DNA of 64,000 nt from Bacteroidales bacterium (GCA_029974835.1 JARKQN010000029.1:45121-109120), one strand, 5' to 3'; shown: positions 8,048 through 17,469, counted from the first letter of the stretch. Notes: generated by a model from the sequence alone, not told the origin. Made by a program: numbers and translations.

Positions 8048-9178
8048 TTATTGCTTAAAAAAATCCAGCACTTTACCGGTGATATACTCAATCTGCTCAT
8101 CATCAGTTTCGGGGCATACAGGGAGAGAAAGGACTTCACTGCATAGTTTTTCGGTTACAGGGAGAGACACCTTGCTGAACGGGTGGGAGGCATAAGCTTT
8201 CTGATGGTGTATCGGCAAGGGGTAGTAAACCATTGTGGGGATATGGTTTTCCCTGAGGAAATCGCGCAGCCGGTCGCGCCTGCCGGCAGGTACCCTGATG
8301 GTGTACTGGTGAAAAATATGGGTGGAGTAATCTGCCCGTGAAGGAAGTATGATTTCGTCACAGCCCGAGAGGGCCATGTCGTAAGCATCGGCTACCCTTC
8401 GCCGCGCTTCATTGAACCGGTCGAGATGTCTCAGTTTCACGCTCAGTATTGCAGCCTGAAGCGTATCGAGACGTGAATTGACCCCTATATAGTCATAGTG
8501 ATATCTTTCCTTCATCCCGTGGTTTGCGATGCTTCTGATCTTACCGGCGATCTCATTATCGCTGGTAAACAGGGCGCCTCCGTCACCGCAGCAGGCAAGA
8601 TTCTTCGAGGGGAAGAACGAAGTGGTCCCGATAATGCCCATTGTCCCGGCCTTGCATTTTTTGCCGTTCCGGAATATAAAATCCGCCCCGACCGCCTGAG
8701 CGGCGTCTTCAATAACCTCCAGGTTGTATTGTCCTGCAATTTCAAGTATCGCCTCCATATCGGCACACTGGCCAAACAGATGAACAGGCACAATGGCCTT
8801 CGTGTCAGGTGATATTTTCTTCCTGATTTCTTCAGGAGAGATATTGAAAGTATTCTCGTCAACATCGGCAAATACGGGCCTGAGACCCAGGAGTACCATC
8901 GTTTCGACAGTTGCAACAAATGTAAAGGCGGAAGTAATAATCTCGTCTCCGGGTTTCAATCCGAGCGACATATAGGCAATCTGGAGAGCATCGGTGCCAT
9001 TACCGCATGAAATAACATGCTTTGCTCCGGTATAGGCTGCAAGCTCTTCCTCAAATTTTTTAATCTCAGGTCCTTTGACATAGGCAGCCGATTCCATCAC
9101 AGAAGAAACAGCCTCGTCAATCTCAGCTTTCAGCTTCCGGTACTGGCCGGCCAGGTCAACCATGTGTATTTCCCGCAT
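8048..9178 (-). CDS. wbpE: DegT/DnrJ/EryC1 aminotransferase, probable UDP-2-acetamido-3-keto-GlcA aminotransferase (WbpE type)
   Basis: WbpE transfers an amino group from glutamate to C3 of the keto sugar with PLP. The 376-residue protein shows the sugar aminotransferase features CGNGTDALQIA near residue 60, EDAAQAVGA near 157, and the PLP-binding lysine K192 in FFPSKNLACCGDGG. It is the first gene of the six-gene operon. The ATG at 9178 starts MREIHMVDLAGQY, typical of the family. A weak TATCTTCG element on the minus strand (9200-9207) lies just upstream and may be the operon promoter. Other DegT enzymes make different amino sugars, but the neighbours favour WbpE. Confidence 0.9.
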   Translation of the reverse strand: MREIHMVDLAGQYRKLKAEIDEAVSSVMESAAYVKGPEIKKFEEELAAYTGAKHVISCGNGTDALQIAYMSLGLKPGDEIITSAFTFVATVETMVLLGLRPVFADVDENTFNISPEEIRKKISPDTKAIVPVHLFGQCADMEAILEIAGQYNLEVIEDAAQAVGADFIFRNGKKCKAGTMGIIGTTSFFPSKNLACCGDGGALFTSDNEIAGKIRSIANHGMKERYHYDYIGVNSRLDTLQAAILSVKLRHLDRFNEARRRVADAYDMALSGCDEIILPSRADYSTHIFHQYTIRVPAGRRDRLRDFLRENHIPTMVYYPLPIHHQKAYASHPFSKVSLPVTEKLCSEVLSLPVCPETDDEQIEYITGKVLDFFKQ

Positions 9179-9327
9179 AACTTTCCTTGTTTGGGAAAAC
9201 GAAGATAATATATTTCTGTTAACGCTTATCAGGGAATTTTATCATATCTGAAGGGCCTGTTGCCTGATGCCTTTCCCGAAGATTAATATAAAAGACCGCT
9301 GCCTGTACAACTTCATCTGTTTTTTAT

Positions 9328-9335
9328 TAATTTTG
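9328..9335 (+). promoter_or_regulatory. Bacteroidota -7 element TAATTTTG ahead of the HU-SPOR gene
   Basis: TAATTTTG fits the Bacteroidota -7 consensus TAnnTTTG exactly and ends 20 bases before the ATG at 9356. No clear TTTG is seen at the -33 position. This would give a 5' leader of roughly 10-15 bases. Confidence 0.5.
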
Positions 9336-9355
9336 TTTTGAAATAATTCTTACAG

Positions 9356-10327
9356 ATGGATCTGGTTTCTGTCATAAGGGAGTTGCTTTTCAGTCACGAC
9401 TGTGTAATACTTCCAGGTTTCGGAGGTTTTATCGGCAACTATGCTCCTGCCCACTTCGACAAAACCACCAACACATTCCATCCCCCTGCGAAGCTTATCT
9501 CGTTTAACAGGAACCTCAGTCATAACGACGGTCTGGTTACAGGTACGGTTTCTGCAAAATCGGGACTTGGTTACAGTGATGCAAGAAACCTGGTAGGTGA
9601 ATTTGTGGATGAAGTCAGGAAGAAGCTCGAAAAAGGCGAGAAAGTTATTTTTGAGAAGATCGGGTCCTTCACTACAAACAATGAGGGCAATTATGTTTTT
9701 GAACCTGACAGGGAGCTGAACTTTAATCTCCAGTCATACGGTCTTACATCATTTACTTTTGCCCCTCTTGCCGGAGTAAGCCATGTTAGGAAAATCAAAG
9801 GCACAGAGGCTGATATTAATAAAACCCGCAGGCTGAGAAAATATCTCTGGAGGGCCGCGGTTATCATACCACTGGCCGGCGCCCTTGTGGCAGTTCCTCT
9901 TACCACCGATATTTTCAGGACCAGAACTCAGAATACAAGCCTCTACCCGCTTCCGGCTGCCACAGAAACGGTGAAACCAATGTCCGAAACGGCAAATGAG
10001 ACCACAACCCATGAAGCTGCTTTAAATACAGTGACATCAGATGTCAAAGGGGTTACCGATACCGGCCGGCTGCCGGCACAGGATGAGACAACCGCCCCTG
10101 CGACTGAGAGTTATTATGTGATTGCGGGCAGTTTCAGGCTGCGCGAAAATGCCGAGGTACTTGCCGGAACACTTAAGGGCGAAGGTTTTAATCCTGCAGT
10201 AATTGACGGACCTAACGGTTTCTTCCGGGTAAGCGCTGAAAAGTGCGGCAGTCTCGACGAGGCAGTAAAAGTGAAAAACGCCCTTGCCGCCCGTTATCCC
10301 GGCACATGGGTGAAGAAAACAATCTGA
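9356..10327 (+). CDS. HU/CCDC81-like and SPOR domain membrane protein
   Basis: The 323-residue protein joins a DNA-binding-type fold to a peptidoglycan-binding domain. Residues about 1-60 and 60-125 match the paired bacterial HU-CCDC81 domains (VILPGFGGFIGNYAPA; the second contains VIFEKIGSFTTNNEGNYVFEP). A single membrane segment lies at about 164-186. A low-complexity Thr/Glu/Ala linker follows, and residues about 250-323 form a SPOR domain (YYVIAGSFRLRENAEVLA, WVKKTI), which in other proteins binds denuded septal glycan. This implies an N-in, C-out inner-membrane protein. The role is unknown; a link between nucleoid and division site is possible. It converges on metG with 7 bases between the stop codons. 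Confidence 0.88.
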   Translation: MDLVSVIRELLFSHDCVILPGFGGFIGNYAPAHFDKTTNTFHPPAKLISFNRNLSHNDGLVTGTVSAKSGLGYSDARNLVGEFVDEVRKKLEKGEKVIFEKIGSFTTNNEGNYVFEPDRELNFNLQSYGLTSFTFAPLAGVSHVRKIKGTEADINKTRRLRKYLWRAAVIIPLAGALVAVPLTTDIFRTRTQNTSLYPLPAATETVKPMSETANETTTHEAALNTVTSDVKGVTDTGRLPAQDETTAPATESYYVIAGSFRLRENAEVLAGTLKGEGFNPAVIDGPNGFFRVSAEKCGSLDEAVKVKNALAARYPGTWVKKTI

Positions 10328-10334
10328 GGAATTC

Positions 10335-12368
10335 TTATTTTACAGTGCTTCCGTTACCTGTTTTTTCTACGGGTGATACAAGTGTTAACTTGCCATTGGG
10401 ATCTTCCGCCATCAGTATCATCCCCTTCGATTCTATTCCCTTGATTGTTCTGGGCTCGAGGTTGGCGATAATAAGGATTTGCCTGCCGACCATCGATTCA
10501 GGGGTATAGTACTCGGCGATACCCGAAACTATCGTTCTGATATCGGTGCCGCAGTCAATTTTCAGCTTAAGCAGTTTTGCCGTTTTGGGTACTTTCTCAG
10601 CTTCAAGCACTGTGGCGGTGCGGATATCCATCTTCGAGAAGTCCTCATAGGTTACGGCAGATTTCACCGCTGCTGCACCGGCAGCAGAGCCTTCATTTTC
10701 CTTTCGGGTATTCATCAGTTTCTCAATCTGTCTGTTAATAATCTCATCTTCAATCTTTTCGAAAAGAAGGCCCCCTTTATTAACCTGGTGGCCGGGCGGC
10801 AGGAGACTTACATTGCCGGCATCCTGCCATTTGATTTTATCCAACCCTGTCCACTCCCTGAGTTTCTTCATTGAGAAAGGAAGAAAAGGCTCGAGTATGA
10901 TACTCAGGTTTGCCGTTATCTGGAGAGAAATATTGATTATTGTTTTAACCCTGCCCGGTTCCGTTTTAATCAGTTTCCACGGCTCGGTATCGGCCAGGTA
11001 TTTGTTGCCGAGACGTGCAAGGTTCATGGCCTCTTTAAGCCCTTCCCTGAACCTGAAATTTTCTATTGCCGCTGCGGTCGATTCGGCAAGCCGGGGTATT
11101 GATTCCAGAACCTCCTTATCAAAAGGCGACAGGTCGCCCGGTTCGGGCACCTTCCCTGAGTAATAGTTATTTGCCAGAACAAGGGTGCGGTTGACAAAGT
11201 TACCGAGAATGGCAACAAGTTCATTATTGTTCCGTGCCTGAAGATCTTTCCATGTGAAATCATTATCCTTGGTCTCGGGGGCGTTTGCGCAAAGGGCGTA
11301 CCTCAGGACATCCTGTTTCCCCGGAAACTCTTCAAGATATTCATGCAGCCAGACCGCCCAGTTACGCGAAGTGGAGATTTTATCGTTTTCGAGGTTGAGA
11401 AATTCATTGGCAGGGACGTTGTCGGGAAGGATGAATGATCCCTCGGCTTTAAGCATGGAGGGAAAGATGATGCAATGGAACACGATATTGTCTTTCCCTA
11501 TGAAGTGAATCATTCTTGTCTCAGGGTCTTTCCAGTACTTTTCCCAGTCGGGAGTAAGTTCTCTTGTTGCAGAGATGTATCCAATGGGTGCATCGAACCA
11601 TACGTAAAGCACCTTGCCCTCAGCTCCTTTCACCGGTACAGGCACGCCCCAGTCGAGATCGCGGCTTACCGCACGGGGCTGAAGGCCCTGGTCGAGCCAC
11701 GATTTGCACTGGCCGTAAACATTTGTCTTCCATTCGGTATGCTCCTCCAGTATCCATTTCTTCAGCCATGGCTCGTATTTATCGAGCGGCAGGTACCAGT
11801 GGAGCGTCTCTTTCATCACCGGCTGGCTGCCGCTGATGGTCGAACGGGGGTTGATAAGATCGGACGGACTGAGTGAAGTGCCGCATTTCTCGCACTGGTC
11901 GCCGTATGCATTTTCATTATGGCAGTGAGGGCACTCGCCTGTAATATACCTGTCGGCAAGAAAACAACCTGCCTCATTGTCGTAATACTGCAGCGAGGTT
12001 TTCTCAATGAACTCACCTTTGTTGTACAGATTCAGAAAGAAATCCGACGCGGTTTCATAATGTATTTTGTTGGATGTGCGCGAGTAAATGTCGAAGGCAA
12101 TACCAAAATCTTCAAATGCCTTCTTGTTTATGGCATGGTACCTGTCAACAACCTGCTGGGGCGTTATTCCTTCTTTTCTTGCTTTAAGTGTAATAGGTAC
12201 ACCATGCTCATCCGATCCGCAGACCGAAATGACATCCTCTCCTTTAAGCCTGAGGTAACGGGTGTAAATGTCTGAAGGAACGTAAACCCCTGCAAGGTGA
12301 CCGATATGAATGGGCCCGTTGGCATAGGGCAGGGCAGATGTAACAAGGTACCGTTTAAATCTTTTCAT
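10335..12368 (-). CDS. metG: Methionyl-tRNA synthetase
   Basis: Charges tRNA-Met. The 677-residue protein has the class I HIGH motif at residues 21-24, a zinc-binding knuckle with CPHC and CEKC in the connective domain near residues 145-162, the KMSKS-equivalent KISTS in the Bacteroidota form [11 protein letters not shown], the anticodon-binding helical domain, and a C-terminal tRNA-binding OB fold ([15 protein letters not shown]). All expected domains are intact. It is transcribed alone, with a TATATTTG -7 element upstream. Confidence 0.98.
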   Translation of the reverse strand: MKRFKRYLVTSALPYANGPIHIGHLAGVYVPSDIYTRYLRLKGEDVISVCGSDEHGVPITLKARKEGITPQQVVDRYHAINKKAFEDFGIAFDIYSRTSNKIHYETASDFFLNLYNKGEFIEKTSLQYYDNEAGCFLADRYITGECPHCHNENAYGDQCEKCGTSLSPSDLINPRSTISGSQPVMKETLHWYLPLDKYEPWLKKWILEEHTEWKTNVYGQCKSWLDQGLQPRAVSRDLDWGVPVPVKGAEGKVLYVWFDAPIGYISATRELTPDWEKYWKDPETRMIHFIGKDNIVFHCIIFPSMLKAEGSFILPDNVPANEFLNLENDKISTSRNWAVWLHEYLEEFPGKQDVLRYALCANAPETKDNDFTWKDLQARNNNELVAILGNFVNRTLVLANNYYSGKVPEPGDLSPFDKEVLESIPRLAESTAAAIENFRFREGLKEAMNLARLGNKYLADTEPWKLIKTEPGRVKTIINISLQITANLSIILEPFLPFSMKKLREWTGLDKIKWQDAGNVSLLPPGHQVNKGGLLFEKIEDEIINRQIEKLMNTRKENEGSAAGAAAVKSAVTYEDFSKMDIRTATVLEAEKVPKTAKLLKLKIDCGTDIRTIVSGIAEYYTPESMVGRQILIIANLEPRTIKGIESKGMILMAEDPNGKLTLVSPVEKTGNGSTVK

Positions 12369-12399
12369 CTTACCTGGTGAAATTTAAATTAAAACCCGA

Positions 12400-12407
12400 C
12401 AAATATA
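12400..12407 (-). promoter_or_regulatory. Bacteroidota -7 element TATATTTG ahead of metG
   Basis: On the minus strand the bases read TATATTTG, an exact match to TAnnTTTG, 31 bases before the metG start at 12368. No convincing -33 TTTG is visible at the right distance. Confidence 0.45.
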
Positions 12408-12563
12408 ACAAATTTGGGCAGGTGACAGATTTCAGGGTGAAAGGCCGGATGATGATGCCGGATAAAGGGCATTTCTTAAGAAGGTTCGCGGTTTAACCAT
12501 AAATACTGTCTGAAAAAGCCAGAGTATTAAAAAGATTCATTAATTTCATGGTACCTTAATATT

Positions 12564-12571
12564 TAATTTTG
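12564..12571 (+). promoter_or_regulatory. Bacteroidota -7 element TAATTTTG immediately before the DUF2846 gene
   Basis: TAATTTTG matches TAnnTTTG and ends only 6 bases before the ATG at 12578. If it is used, the transcript would be leaderless or nearly so. No good -33 TTTG is visible. Confidence 0.4.
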
Positions 12572-12577
12572 TACGTC

Positions 12578-13243
12578 ATGAAGCTGATTCCCGGGTATCT
12601 GGTTTTTATTTTGCTGCTGACAGGTGTATGTTCTGCACAGGATAACGGAAGGGTTATCTTTTACCGCGAAAGCAACGTCACAGGGGCAGCAGTCTCATAC
12701 GATGTTTTTGCAAATAATGTACTTGCGGCAAGATTGAAAAACGGATCCTATTATGTCTTCAATTGTCCTCCCGGCAACTACACATTCAGAATAGAAAATT
12801 TCAGAAATACCGAAGTTACGATGAAAGTTGAGAAGGGCAGGACTTATTATCTCCGTTTCGGGCTTAAGACAGGGATGTGGACGGCCGTCCCCGAGCTGAT
12901 TGCCGTGGACAGCGTATCGGCTTATCCGGCAATCAAAAACGGTATGCTGAAATACGCGGATATGAATACTCCCGGGGTCAGAAAATTTAACCGTTTCGGA
13001 ATAAACACTTTCCTGGGTTTTGGCTTTAAGAGCATGCCTTTGTTTACCACAACCAGCGGTGATGATTCAAAACTGAGTTTCGGCGGAGGTTACGGAATAA
13101 CGCTGAATTACGGCAGGGAGCTCAGCAAAAGCCTCGACCTCTCGTTAGACCTGGGTTACCAGTTCAGCGACCTGAGGCCTTCACTGAAAAACCCTGAAGG
13201 GTCCGGCATAGACTTAACTGTGGGATTTCTCTACAGATTTTAG
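12578..13243 (+). CDS. Exported DUF2846 protein with C-terminal beta-barrel-like region
   Basis: The 221-residue product is of unknown function. The frame is open from a TTG at 12569, but the ATG at 12578 starts a clean signal peptide (MKLIPGYLVFILLLTGVCSAQ). Residues about 25-105 match the DUF2846 pattern: GRVIFYRESN, LKNGSYYVFNCPPGNYTFRI and TYYLRFGL. The last 80 residues consist of alternating amphipathic strands ending in aromatic residues (LDLSLDLGYQF, DLTVGFLYRF), resembling an outer-membrane barrel fragment too short to close alone. An outer-membrane or periplasmic location is inferred. The LD-carboxypeptidase gene follows after 26 bases and may be co-transcribed. Confidence 0.75.
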   Translation: MKLIPGYLVFILLLTGVCSAQDNGRVIFYRESNVTGAAVSYDVFANNVLAARLKNGSYYVFNCPPGNYTFRIENFRNTEVTMKVEKGRTYYLRFGLKTGMWTAVPELIAVDSVSAYPAIKNGMLKYADMNTPGVRKFNRFGINTFLGFGFKSMPLFTTTSGDDSKLSFGGGYGITLNYGRELSKSLDLSLDLGYQFSDLRPSLKNPEGSGIDLTVGFLYRF

Positions 13244-13269
13244 CGGAAAATGGTATATTCAGGCCTTAT

Positions 13270-14199
13270 ATGAAGCTTATGAGCATCCCTGATGTCATTA
13301 TACCCGGGCTGCTCAGCCCTGGCGATACTGTATCTGTCATTTCACCTTCTTATTCAATTGAAGAGAAAAAGATTGCTGATGCTGTGTCGTTTCTTGAGCA
13401 ATGGGGGTTAAAGGTGAAGACCGGGAAAAATGTCCTTAAAACATCTGGTCCCTTTGCCGGCACGGATGAAGAACGTATTTATGATCTCCAGGAGGCCGCA
13501 GACGACTCAATGGTGAAGGCTGTTTTCTGTTCACGCGGAGGATACGGGCTTTTAAGGATAATTGATAAAATAGATTTTTCACGGTTAAGAAGGTCTCCGA
13601 AATGGTTTATAGGTTACAGTGATATCACGGTCCTGCACTTATGGATAAACAAATTCTGCGGGATAGCCACACTGCACGGAGAGATGCCTCTTCATTTCGG
13701 GAGCGCTGAAAAGAGCGCTGAATCGTTCAGTACACTAAGAAGAGCACTTTTTGAAGGAAGTATCTCGTGGCAGTGGGAAGGGAGGTCGTACAGAGGGGCA
13801 TCAGCCGAAGGCATACTTACGGGGGGCAATCTGTCACTTCTATACAGCCTGATGGGAACCCCCGGAGAACCCGATACCAATGGTAAAATATTGTTTATCG
13901 AGGATGACGGGGAACATTACCATGGTATCGACAGGATGCTTAATTCTCTGAGGCTCGCCGGCAAGCTCGAAAACCTGGCGGGGCTGCTGGTGGGAGGGAT
14001 GACCGGCCTGCAGGAAGGGAGAATGAAGTGGGGGAGAACCATTGAAGATACGATTCTGGATATTGTAAAAGAATATGGGTTCCCGGTCTTTTTTGATTGT
14101 CCGGCCGGACATACAAACGACAACCGGGCGCTTATTACGGGTTGCAAAACGAGGATTGAGGCCGCCGGTTCAGAGATAAAAATATCTTTTCCCGGATGA
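13270..14199 (+). CDS. LD-carboxypeptidase (peptidase family S66)
   Basis: S66 enzymes cleave the L,D bond of murein tetrapeptides (LdcA) or of microcin C derivatives (MccF). The 309-residue protein begins with PGDTVSVISPSY, typical of the family, and has the nucleophile S117 in GYSDITVLH, the catalytic Glu region in IEDDGEHYH, and the catalytic His in PAGHTNDNRAL. No signal peptide is present, so it should act in the cytoplasm on recycled muropeptides. The stop codon abuts the stop of the convergent ald gene with no intervening base. Confidence 0.92.
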   Translation: MKLMSIPDVIIPGLLSPGDTVSVISPSYSIEEKKIADAVSFLEQWGLKVKTGKNVLKTSGPFAGTDEERIYDLQEAADDSMVKAVFCSRGGYGLLRIIDKIDFSRLRRSPKWFIGYSDITVLHLWINKFCGIATLHGEMPLHFGSAEKSAESFSTLRRALFEGSISWQWEGRSYRGASAEGILTGGNLSLLYSLMGTPGEPDTNGKILFIEDDGEHYHGIDRMLNSLRLAGKLENLAGLLVGGMTGLQEGRMKWGRTIEDTILDIVKEYGFPVFFDCPAGHTNDNRALITGCKTRIEAAGSEIKISFPG

Positions 14200-15423
14200 T
14201 CAGAATGCCGTAAGGAGCAGATCCAGGTTTTTTGAGAGAATCCCGAATTTCTGACCCAGGGTTTCATTGGTAAGGATGCCGTTGTACAGGTATGCTCCGT
14301 TCCGCAGCCCTGCATCCATTTTAAGCAGTTGAGTAATGCTTCCGGCATCGGCAATATTCTGAAGGAGGAGCGAAAAGATATTAGAGAGTGCAATGGAGGC
14401 CGTACGTGCAACCCTCGAGGGCAGATTCCAGGCAGAAAAATGAATCACGCCGTGTTTTTCGTACACCGGGTCTTTCAGAGGCCGGCACTCTGTTGTCTCT
14501 ATGCAGCCGCCCCTGTCGATGCTGAGGTCGATTATTACTGATCGTTTCTTCATCAGCTTAATCATATCCTCGGTAATGAAATACCATGGCCGCAGATCCT
14601 CAAGCTCAATGGCGCCTATCAGCACGTCGGCCGAGCGAAGTGCCTTTGCAAGCACCTGCGGATGGAATGTTGAAGTTTTAAGCCTCTGCCCGAGCAGATT
14701 CTGAAACCTGCGCAGCCTGTGCAGGGATTCATCGAAGATCATCACCTCCGAACCAAGCCCTATTGCAGCCCTTGCGGCGTATTCTCCGGCAGTATTGGCC
14801 CCGATTATAACCACCTGGGTCGGTGTTACCCCTGTTATGCCTCCCAGCATCACACCTTTCCCGCCATGGTGGTTGCTCAGGTAGTCGGATGCAATGAGGA
14901 TGGATGCAATTCCGCAAATTTCGCTCATCGATTCAACCACGGGCATAACTCCGTTTGAATCTCTGATCTTTTCAAATGCGATAGCGGTAACTTTCTTCCT
15001 GATAAGCTTTGCAAGCGTTTCCTCCGAAAGCTTCAGAACGTTAAGGTATGAAAGAATTGTCTGGTTTCCCTTGAGATATTCGGTTTCAAACTCCTCAAAG
15101 GGAGCAACCTTAAGAACCACGTCGGAACTGTAAACTCTGGCAGGCGAATCTGTTATGATTGCACCGAACTCGCTGTAATCCTTGTCTGAATAATTTGCGC
15201 CTGATCCCGCCCCCTTCTGTATAATTATCTCATTCCCGTTTTCGACGAGAAGACCAACAGCTTCGGGGGTAAGTGCTATTCTTTTTTCATCATCCCCTTT
15301 ATCGCAGGGTATGCCGATGGAAATACTTTTGTGACGCTGTGAGACTTCAAGCTGTTCTTCCCGGGGCATAAATGCCGCGCTGCCCATTGTGCCCTGGTTC
15401 TTGTTTCCCTGCTCTTCCATCAT
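14200..15423 (-). CDS. ald: Alanine dehydrogenase/transhydrogenase-family protein
   Basis: The protein (407 aa) resembles NAD-dependent alanine dehydrogenase, which interconverts alanine and pyruvate plus ammonia. Seen are the N-terminal AlaDh/PNT domain (GDDEKRIALTPEAV), LSYLNVLKL-type segments, and the NAD-binding domain (VVIIGANTAGEYAARAAIGLG). The motif is GANTAGEYAAR rather than the GGGxxG of well-studied Ald enzymes, and the N-terminus carries about 35 extra residues. Bacteroidota have a divergent Ald clade of this kind, so activity on alanine is likely but unproven. It follows tsaE after 58 bases and has its own TAATTTTG promoter element. Confidence 0.82.
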   Translation of the reverse strand: MMEEQGNKNQGTMGSAAFMPREEQLEVSQRHKSISIGIPCDKGDDEKRIALTPEAVGLLVENGNEIIIQKGAGSGANYSDKDYSEFGAIITDSPARVYSSDVVLKVAPFEEFETEYLKGNQTILSYLNVLKLSEETLAKLIRKKVTAIAFEKIRDSNGVMPVVESMSEICGIASILIASDYLSNHHGGKGVMLGGITGVTPTQVVIIGANTAGEYAARAAIGLGSEVMIFDESLHRLRRFQNLLGQRLKTSTFHPQVLAKALRSADVLIGAIELEDLRPWYFITEDMIKLMKKRSVIIDLSIDRGGCIETTECRPLKDPVYEKHGVIHFSAWNLPSRVARTASIALSNIFSLLLQNIADAGSITQLLKMDAGLRNGAYLYNGILTNETLGQKFGILSKNLDLLLTAF

Positions 15424-15442
15424 AGCTGTTAAATAATTATTT

Positions 15443-15450
15443 CAAAATTA
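15443..15450 (-). promoter_or_regulatory. Bacteroidota -7 element TAATTTTG ahead of ald
   Basis: The minus strand reads TAATTTTG, an exact TAnnTTTG match 19 bases before the ald start codon at 15423, inside the 58-base gap behind tsaE. It suggests ald can be transcribed separately. Confidence 0.5.
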
Positions 15451-15481
15451 ATAAAAAGATTAACAGCGGAGGTGACGGCTG

Positions 15482-15913
15482 CTATTCAAATTCTATCAAT
15501 CTTTTTTCGCCCTCACCGGGTGTGATTTTAATTCTTACCGTATCGCCGGGCAGAAGCGGCTCTGCAATCCCGGGCCATTCAATGAAGCAGTAATGATCGC
15601 CGCTGAGATAATCCTCAATGCCCGCGTCAAGGGCTTCGGAAATATCTTTCAGCCTGTAAAGGTCTATATGGTAAAGTGGTTCGCCTTTTTCCGTACGGTA
15701 CTCATTTATTATTGTAAATGATGGGCTTGTTATGATATCGGAAGCGCCGAGGAGAAGGCAGATGGCTTTAATGATTGTTGTTTTGCCCGAACCCAGTCCT
15801 CCGCTGAAAGCAATGATCCTGCGGTTCCCGGCCACGGCAAGTATATCGGCCGCGGCCACCGGCAGTTCATTAAGACTTCCTATTTCTATTTTCAGTCTTT
15901 TTTCCGGGTTCAT
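15482..15913 (-). CDS. tsaE: tRNA threonylcarbamoyladenosine biosynthesis ATPase TsaE
   Basis: TsaE (YjeE) is the ATPase that works with TsaB and TsaD to add threonylcarbamoyl to A37 of ANN-decoding tRNAs. The 143-residue protein has the Walker A motif GGLGSGKTT at about residues 38-46, the switch SPSFTIINEY, and HIDLYRLKD followed by the FIEWPG segment. The ATG at 15913 overlaps the porX stop codon (ATGA), so the two are translationally coupled. The other t6A genes are not in the window. Confidence 0.96.
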   Translation of the reverse strand: MNPEKRLKIEIGSLNELPVAAADILAVAGNRRIIAFSGGLGSGKTTIIKAICLLLGASDIITSPSFTIINEYRTEKGEPLYHIDLYRLKDISEALDAGIEDYLSGDHYCFIEWPGIAEPLLPGDTVRIKITPGEGEKRLIEFE

Positions 15914-17469
15914 GACAGTGGTTCGAGAAAAACTATCGGCAGAATCATTTCCTGCATCGAAACACCTCCGTGCTGAAATGTATCCCTGTAATATGCCGCG
16001 TATTGGTTAAATTTATTCTGGTAGACAAGGTAATCACGGTTTAATGCAAAAATAAAACGTGAACTGATATTTGTCGAAGGGAGAAAAGCCTTCTGAGGAT
16101 TTGCAACTTCAAAAACCGAAGAAGATTCGTAAGCCAGGTTCCTCCCTGTTTTGTATCTCAGGCTTGGTGATGATTCCCTGTCACCAACAACCCGGACAGG
16201 GTTTTTAACCTTTATTGAACCGTGGTCGGTGGTCAAAACAACCCTTGCACCGTTCTGCGATATCATTCTGATCAGTTCGTAAATGGGGGAGTGAATAAAC
16301 CACGATCTTGTGATGTTCCTGAATGCCCTTTCATCCGTGGCCAGGTCACGTATCACACCCGACTCGGTACGTGCGTGGGAGAGTATGTCCACAAAATTAT
16401 ATACAAGGATATTCAGGTTGTTCTTTACCAGCTGTCCGAACCTTTCATTCACTTTCCTGCCTTCCTGGCTGTTGTTGATTTTATGGTAGCTCCATTTCAG
16501 GCCGGGAGCGGAAAGGGATATCATCCTTCTGATGAAATCCTCCTCATAGATGTTTTTCCCTTCTTCATCAATATAATCAGGAATCCACTTACCGGGCATG
16601 GTTTTCGATATAGCCAGGGGCATAAGGCCTGAAAAAACTGCATTACGTGCGAATTGTGTTGTTGTGGGTAATATGCTGGTATAGAGAAGTTCTCCGGTTA
16701 CTCTCATCAAACCCGAGATCTCAGGCTCTGCAATTTTCCACTGGTCGTAGCGCAGGTTATCGATAAGTATCATAAACAAAGGAGTTCCTCCGGCAGCGGC
16801 GGGCAGAATAATCTTTTCCATCAGCCGGTGCGACATAAGTGGTGCATCTTCTGTACCGGGGGTTAACCATGACAGGTAGTTTTTTGCCACAAACCGGCAG
16901 AATGCACTCTCTGCACCGGCTACCTGGTCATTGAGTATCTCATGCATTCCCGGATCATTGCTTTTATCCAGCTCCAGTTCCCAGTAGGTTAGCTTCCTGT
17001 AAATATTGTACCAGTCGTCAATTGAAACAGCCCTGTTTATCATTCCGGAAATCTCCGTGAATTCCTGCCTGTAACCTGTGGTTGTTATTTCTGTTACAAG
17101 GCGTTTCTGGTCAAGGTTCTTTTTCAGGGCAAGGAGAACCTGGTTGGGCTTGACGGGTTTGATGAGGTAATCTGCAATTTCCGACCCTATGGCTTCTTCC
17201 ATTAAAGCTTCCTCTTCACTTTTTGTGACCATTACCACCGGTAAACCCGGCCTTATCCTTTTTATCTGTCTGAGGGTTTCGATGCCGCTGAGACCGGGCA
17301 TGTGCTCATCGAGCAGCACAAGGTCGTAAAGATTTTTTCTTACAAGATCTGTTGCGTCGTTTCCGTTTGTGCAGGTCTCTACCTCGTATCCTTTGCCCGT
17401 CAGAAAATATATGTGCGGGCGAAGGATTTCAATTTCGTCATCAATCCAGAGTATTTTGGATTTTTTCAT
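15910..17469 (-). CDS. porX: T9SS response regulator PorX (receiver plus PglZ domain)
   Basis: PorX is the response regulator of the PorX/PorY system controlling the type IX secretion system in Porphyromonas gingivalis. The 519-residue protein has an N-terminal receiver (ILWIDDEIEIL with the acidic pair, phospho-acceptor D54 in LVLLDEHMPGLSG, and K103-region VTKSEEE), a helical linker, and a PglZ/alkaline-phosphatase-like domain from about residue 200 (metal-site candidates in LIDNLRYDQW and TTDHGSIK). This architecture is diagnostic. Published work on P. gingivalis PorX describes a zinc-dependent phosphodiesterase. It is 12 bases behind porW and overlaps tsaE. No porY sensor kinase is in the window. 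Confidence 0.95.
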   Translation of the reverse strand: MKKSKILWIDDEIEILRPHIYFLTGKGYEVETCTNGNDATDLVRKNLYDLVLLDEHMPGLSGIETLRQIKRIRPGLPVVMVTKSEEEALMEEAIGSEIADYLIKPVKPNQVLLALKKNLDQKRLVTEITTTGYRQEFTEISGMINRAVSIDDWYNIYRKLTYWELELDKSNDPGMHEILNDQVAGAESAFCRFVAKNYLSWLTPGTEDAPLMSHRLMEKIILPAAAGGTPLFMILIDNLRYDQWKIAEPEISGLMRVTGELLYTSILPTTTQFARNAVFSGLMPLAISKTMPGKWIPDYIDEEGKNIYEEDFIRRMISLSAPGLKWSYHKINNSQEGRKVNERFGQLVKNNLNILVYNFVDILSHARTESGVIRDLATDERAFRNITRSWFIHSPIYELIRMISQNGARVVLTTDHGSIKVKNPVRVVGDRESSPSLRYKTGRNLAYESSSVFEVANPQKAFLPSTNISSRFIFALNRDYLVYQNKFNQYAAYYRDTFQHGGVSMQEMILPIVFLEPLS

